Of a DNA stretch of 64,000 nucleotides, positions 61,232 to 64,000 are shown piece by piece (position 1 is the first letter of the stretch; the number at the start of each line of letters is the position of its first letter). The notes beneath the pieces were generated by a model, which did no database searches, was not told the origin of the DNA, and was given only the letters and a program-made list of their open reading frames with translations. The DNA is from Arthrobacter sp. B3I4 (lineage in GTDB: Bacteria > Actinomycetota > Actinomycetes > Actinomycetales > Micrococcaceae), in assembly GCF_030816855.1 (NCBI RefSeq), contig NZ_JAUSYK010000001.1:1116001-1180000 (forward strand), read 5' to 3'. The translations under genes were made by a program, and so were the position numbers.

Positions 61232-63553
61232 ATGACTGAGCTTTTGGCCGCTCCGCGGCCTGACGATTTGGACGCCGGGGACCCGGCGTCGAAAGCCCGC
61301 AGACGGCAATGGGGAGCGGAGCGGCGGTCTGAACCATTGGCCATCGTGCACCCCGAGCCGTCACGCCGGAAGGTCATTCTCGGCAGGGTCGGCATCGTCG
61401 TGACCGTGCTGGCCTGGCTGGCGTATGTGGTGACCACGGTGCTCAGGGAACTGGTCAACGACCCCACTGCGGGGTTCAGATTCCGTGCCGAGGCGGTGTC
61501 CTACGTCGTCGTCGTTACGTTCCTGACGTTCTCGGCGCTGATGTACCTGCTGGCCAGGCAGGGTGCACTTAACCGCTTCCGCGACCACCGCAGAGTTCCC
61601 CGCGGGGAGCTGGACCGCCACTTCGCCGATTACCAAAATGCAGTTACGGTGCTCGTCCCGTCCTACGCCGAAGAGCCGCAGGTCGTCCGGGCCACGCTTT
61701 GGTCCGCAGCGCTGCAGGAATTCCCGGACCTGTCTGTCGTCCTGCTGCTTGATGATCCGCCCTTCCCCACCGACCCCGCGGACCGGGAGCGGCTGCAGGT
61801 CACACGAGACCTCGCCGCAAACATCACCCGCACCCTGCACGAGCCGTCCTCACGCCTGAACGCCGCCAGAGACGCCTTTGACCGCAGAGCCGGTAACGGT
61901 TCGTCCGATGGCGAGCTTGAGGCGCTGATCGAGGAGTACGAGTACGCCGCCGGCTGGCTTGAAGGGATGGCGGAAGCCGAAACCGTCGAAGACCACGTCG
62001 ATGAATTCTTCGTGGATCTGGTGCTGATGGGCCTCGCCCGCGAACTGCGGCTGGTCCTGACCGCCCTCTATGCGGCGCGGGCCCAGGGCGCCACCCCGGA
62101 ACCGGCGCGCATGCGGGAGCTGTACGCCCGGCTGACGTGGATCTTCAATGCGAGGGTCTCGACTTTTGAACGCAAGAAATACGTGAGCCTGTCGCACGAG
62201 GCAAACAAGGCCATGAACCTGAACTCCTACCTCAGCCTCATGGGGCAACGGTGGCGGCCCGAGCAAACGGCAGACGGCACGGTTCTCCGGCCAGCGGTGG
62301 AACGGGGCCCGAATGACCTCGTCATCGAGGACAGCACCTACGTTCTGACCCTCGACGCCGATTCGCTGCTGCTCAGGGACTACTGCCTGCGGCTGGTGCA
62401 GTTCCTGGAATCCCCCGGAAACGAGCGGGTGGCCGTCACCCAGACGCCCTACTCGTCGTTCCGCGGCGCACCGACGCGAATCGAACGGGTCGCCGGGGCG
62501 TCCACGGACCTCCAGCACATCCAGCACCAGGGCATGACCCGGTACGGCGCCACCTTCTGGGTGGGCGCCAACGCGGTGATCCGCAAGGTAGCGCTCGAGG
62601 ACATCGTGGAAGTTTCCGCAGAAGGCGGCTTCGAAGTGCGGACCTACATCCAGGACCGCACCGTCATCGAGGACACGGAATCGAGCGTGGATCTGGGCCG
62701 TGAAGGCTGGGATCTCGTGAACTACCCCGAACGCCTCAGCTACAGCGCCACGCCCCCTGACTTCGGCTCCCTCGTGGTCCAGCGCCGGCGTTGGGCCAAC
62801 GGCGGCCTGCTGATTCTGCCGAAGCTCTGGGACGCCATCCGGCGCCGCCGTGGGAGCGACAGGGACGTACACGCGCGTGAAATCATGCTGCGCGTCAACT
62901 ACATGGCCTCCATCACCTGGGCCAGCTTCGGACTGCTATTCCTGCTGGCCTACCCCTATGACAGCAGGCTCCTCAGCCCTCTGGTGTTCGCCGCAGCGCT
63001 GCCGTACTTCCTGGCTATGGGCAGCGATTTGCGCGATTGCGGCCACCGTTTCAGCGACATCTTCCGGATCTACGGGTTCAACCTGGTGCTGATGCCGGTG
63101 AACCTCGCCGGCGTCGTGAAGTCGTTGCAGCAGGCGCTGACGGGCGACAAGATTCCGTTCGCGCGCACCCCAAAGGTCAAGGACCGGACCGCTGCCCCCG
63201 CCATTTATGTCCTTGCGCCGTATGCCATCGTGGTGTTTTCGCTGCTGACCGTCTGGCGCGACGCCATGTTGCACAACTGGGCCAACGCCGTCTTCGCGGC
63301 CTTCAATGCGGTGATGGCCGGATATGCCATCACCGCCTACATCGGGCTGAAGAACTCGGTGGTCGACATCTTCCTCGGGGTCCTGAACTGGCTGTACGTC
63401 AGGCCGAAGCAGCCTGTTTCCGCGCAGCCCGTGATCGTTCCGAAGTCCCCGGAAGAGGTCGATTGGGAGTCGATCCTCTACCACGGCGACCGGCGGCTCA
63501 ACCGCGACCTGCGCGGCAAGAAGGACCGGCGCAAGAGGGCCGGTGTTCGCTGA
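61232..63553 (+). CDS. GT2 family processive glycosyltransferase (cellulose/chitin synthase-like)
   Basis: A 773-aa membrane enzyme, starting at ATG 61232 after GGGGAAG. Two N-terminal helices (about 50-70 and 87-107) precede a large cytoplasmic GT2 domain. Catalytic elements are VTVLVPSYAEEP, a first Asp in VVLLLDDPPFP, TLDADSLLLRDYC (DxD), TQTPYSSFRG (TED-like) and the processivity motif QRRRW (Q-x-x-R-W) in VVQRRRWANGG. About five C-terminal helices form the export channel. A long charged insert (about 200-300) is unusual. It probably makes and extrudes a beta-linked exopolysaccharide. No PilZ domain is visible, and the GH18 partner is divergent. Confidence 0.92.
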   Translation: MTELLAAPRPDDLDAGDPASKARRRQWGAERRSEPLAIVHPEPSRRKVILGRVGIVVTVLAWLAYVVTTVLRELVNDPTAGFRFRAEAVSYVVVVTFLTFSALMYLLARQGALNRFRDHRRVPRGELDRHFADYQNAVTVLVPSYAEEPQVVRATLWSAALQEFPDLSVVLLLDDPPFPTDPADRERLQVTRDLAANITRTLHEPSSRLNAARDAFDRRAGNGSSDGELEALIEEYEYAAGWLEGMAEAETVEDHVDEFFVDLVLMGLARELRLVLTALYAARAQGATPEPARMRELYARLTWIFNARVSTFERKKYVSLSHEANKAMNLNSYLSLMGQRWRPEQTADGTVLRPAVERGPNDLVIEDSTYVLTLDADSLLLRDYCLRLVQFLESPGNERVAVTQTPYSSFRGAPTRIERVAGASTDLQHIQHQGMTRYGATFWVGANAVIRKVALEDIVEVSAEGGFEVRTYIQDRTVIEDTESSVDLGREGWDLVNYPERLSYSATPPDFGSLVVQRRRWANGGLLILPKLWDAIRRRRGSDRDVHAREIMLRVNYMASITWASFGLLFLLAYPYDSRLLSPLVFAAALPYFLAMGSDLRDCGHRFSDIFRIYGFNLVLMPVNLAGVVKSLQQALTGDKIPFARTPKVKDRTAAPAIYVLAPYAIVVFSLLTVWRDAMLHNWANAVFAAFNAVMAGYAITAYIGLKNSVVDIFLGVLNWLYVRPKQPVSAQPVIVPKSPEEVDWESILYHGDRRLNRDLRGKKDRRKRAGVR

Positions 63554-63600
63554 CCGTAACATGGGCCGGTTGGCCGTGGCTGCCCCGGCCTGCCCGCCCC

Positions 63601-63613
63601 TAGAATGGGCCAG
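63601..63613 (+). promoter_or_regulatory. -10 box for a leaderless start at 63614
   Basis: TAGAAT (63601-63606) ends 7 nt before ATG 63614, with no ribosome site between, so transcription should begin at the start codon. Confidence 0.55.
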
Positions 63614-64000
63614 ATGATGCCGGAACCGATCCTTGCCGCGAACGGGAAGAACTCCCTTTCTGTCACTGAGGGCATCATTGAGTCCGTCTGGGCTCCGGGC
63701 ACCTTCGTGGACATCGATGATGCCCGGGACGCCATGCGGGCCACCGCCCTGCTGGCGAGGACGGGGCGGATGCCGATGCTTTCCGTTATGACCGACGTCG
63801 AAATCAGCGCTGCTGCACGCTATGAGTTCGCCAAGTCGGCCGACGTGCTTGCCATTGCTGTGCTGGGGTCGAGCGCCGTCGACCGTGTAGTGGCTGCCGC
63901 CACCAGCCGCGACACCCGGTACCCGCATGAATTCTTCACCTCCAGGAGCCAGGCCCTGGCCTGGCTCGCCGGCTTTCTCGACCAGTCCGCCGAGCCCGCT
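63614..64000 (+). CDS. Conserved actinobacterial protein of unknown function, STAS/SpoIIAA-like, partial
   Basis: An open frame of 129 codons without a stop to the window edge, beginning MMPEPILAANGKNSLSVTEG. The segment WAPGTFVDIDDARDAMRATA, MLSVMTDVEISAAARYEFAK and AIAVLGSSAVDRVVA resembles small Arthrobacter proteins with a STAS/SpoIIAA-like alpha/beta fold (DUF7793-like). I recognise no catalytic residue. The leaderless -10 box supports the start. Homology assignment is tentative. Confidence 0.65.
   Translation, partial: MMPEPILAANGKNSLSVTEGIIESVWAPGTFVDIDDARDAMRATALLARTGRMPMLSVMTDVEISAAARYEFAKSADVLAIAVLGSSAVDRVVAAATSRDTRYPHEFFTSRSQALAWLAGFLDQSAEPA

Overview
The window is high-G+C DNA from an actinobacterium, most likely Arthrobacter, Pseudarthrobacter or a close Micrococcaceae relative. 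This rests on codon usage, frequent GTG/TTG starts, SCO1664 and MSMEG_4193 family genes, Micrococcaceae-style SLH modules, and many genes whose start codon lies 6-8 nt after a TANNNT -10 box (leaderless transcription). I see no rRNA, tRNA, CRISPR array or intact insertion sequence. All calls come from reading the sequence; no database search was run.

Layout. 1-4.1 kb: the edge of an oligopeptide-type ABC uptake locus, an RpiR-family regulator and nagB, then a 5'-truncated, frameshifted multidrug ABC transporter. 4.1-9.0 kb: an accessory island of visibly lower G+C holding a PD-(D/E)XK-like nuclease, a D12-class DNA adenine methylase translationally coupled to a ParB-fold protein, and a proteasome-like Ntn-hydrolase. 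This is the best candidate for an undescribed (defence-like) system. 9.1-19.7 kb: conserved actinobacterial genes, including an SCO1664/phosphomutase pair, an AAA+/VWA pair, a 44-aa basic protein, a DUF3846 protein, an MFS exporter, hydrolases and a nitroreductase. 19.8-25.5 kb: etfBA with a cytochrome b561-like membrane protein, then a secreted SLH protein; the last two are each broken by one extra base.

26.0-44.7 kb is the metabolic heart. Creatininase, creatinase and an NCS1 permease (with a PucR regulator) adjoin an operon glyA-soxBDAG-sdaA-purU (with a GntR/FCD regulator). Together they encode creatinine -> creatine -> sarcosine (+ urea) -> glycine + C1-folate -> serine -> pyruvate, with PurU returning C1 units to free THF. 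An M20 deacylase/MHS transporter pair and an XRE-cupin regulator sharing a related operator follow. 46-55 kb: an amino-acid permease, MarR and LacI regulators, and an amino-acid ABC operon ending in a Gfo/Idh/MocA dehydrogenase and a DAO-family oxidase. 55-64 kb: sulfide:quinone oxidoreductase, a DapA-like lyase/aldolase, SDRs, and a divergent pair of membrane-anchored GH18 hydrolase and GT2 polysaccharide synthase.

Three otherwise intact genes (cytochrome b561-like, SLH protein, soxA) each carry exactly one extra base in a C4/G4 run. This points to homopolymer sequencing error, or real slippage; it should be resolved before any of the three is treated as a pseudogene.
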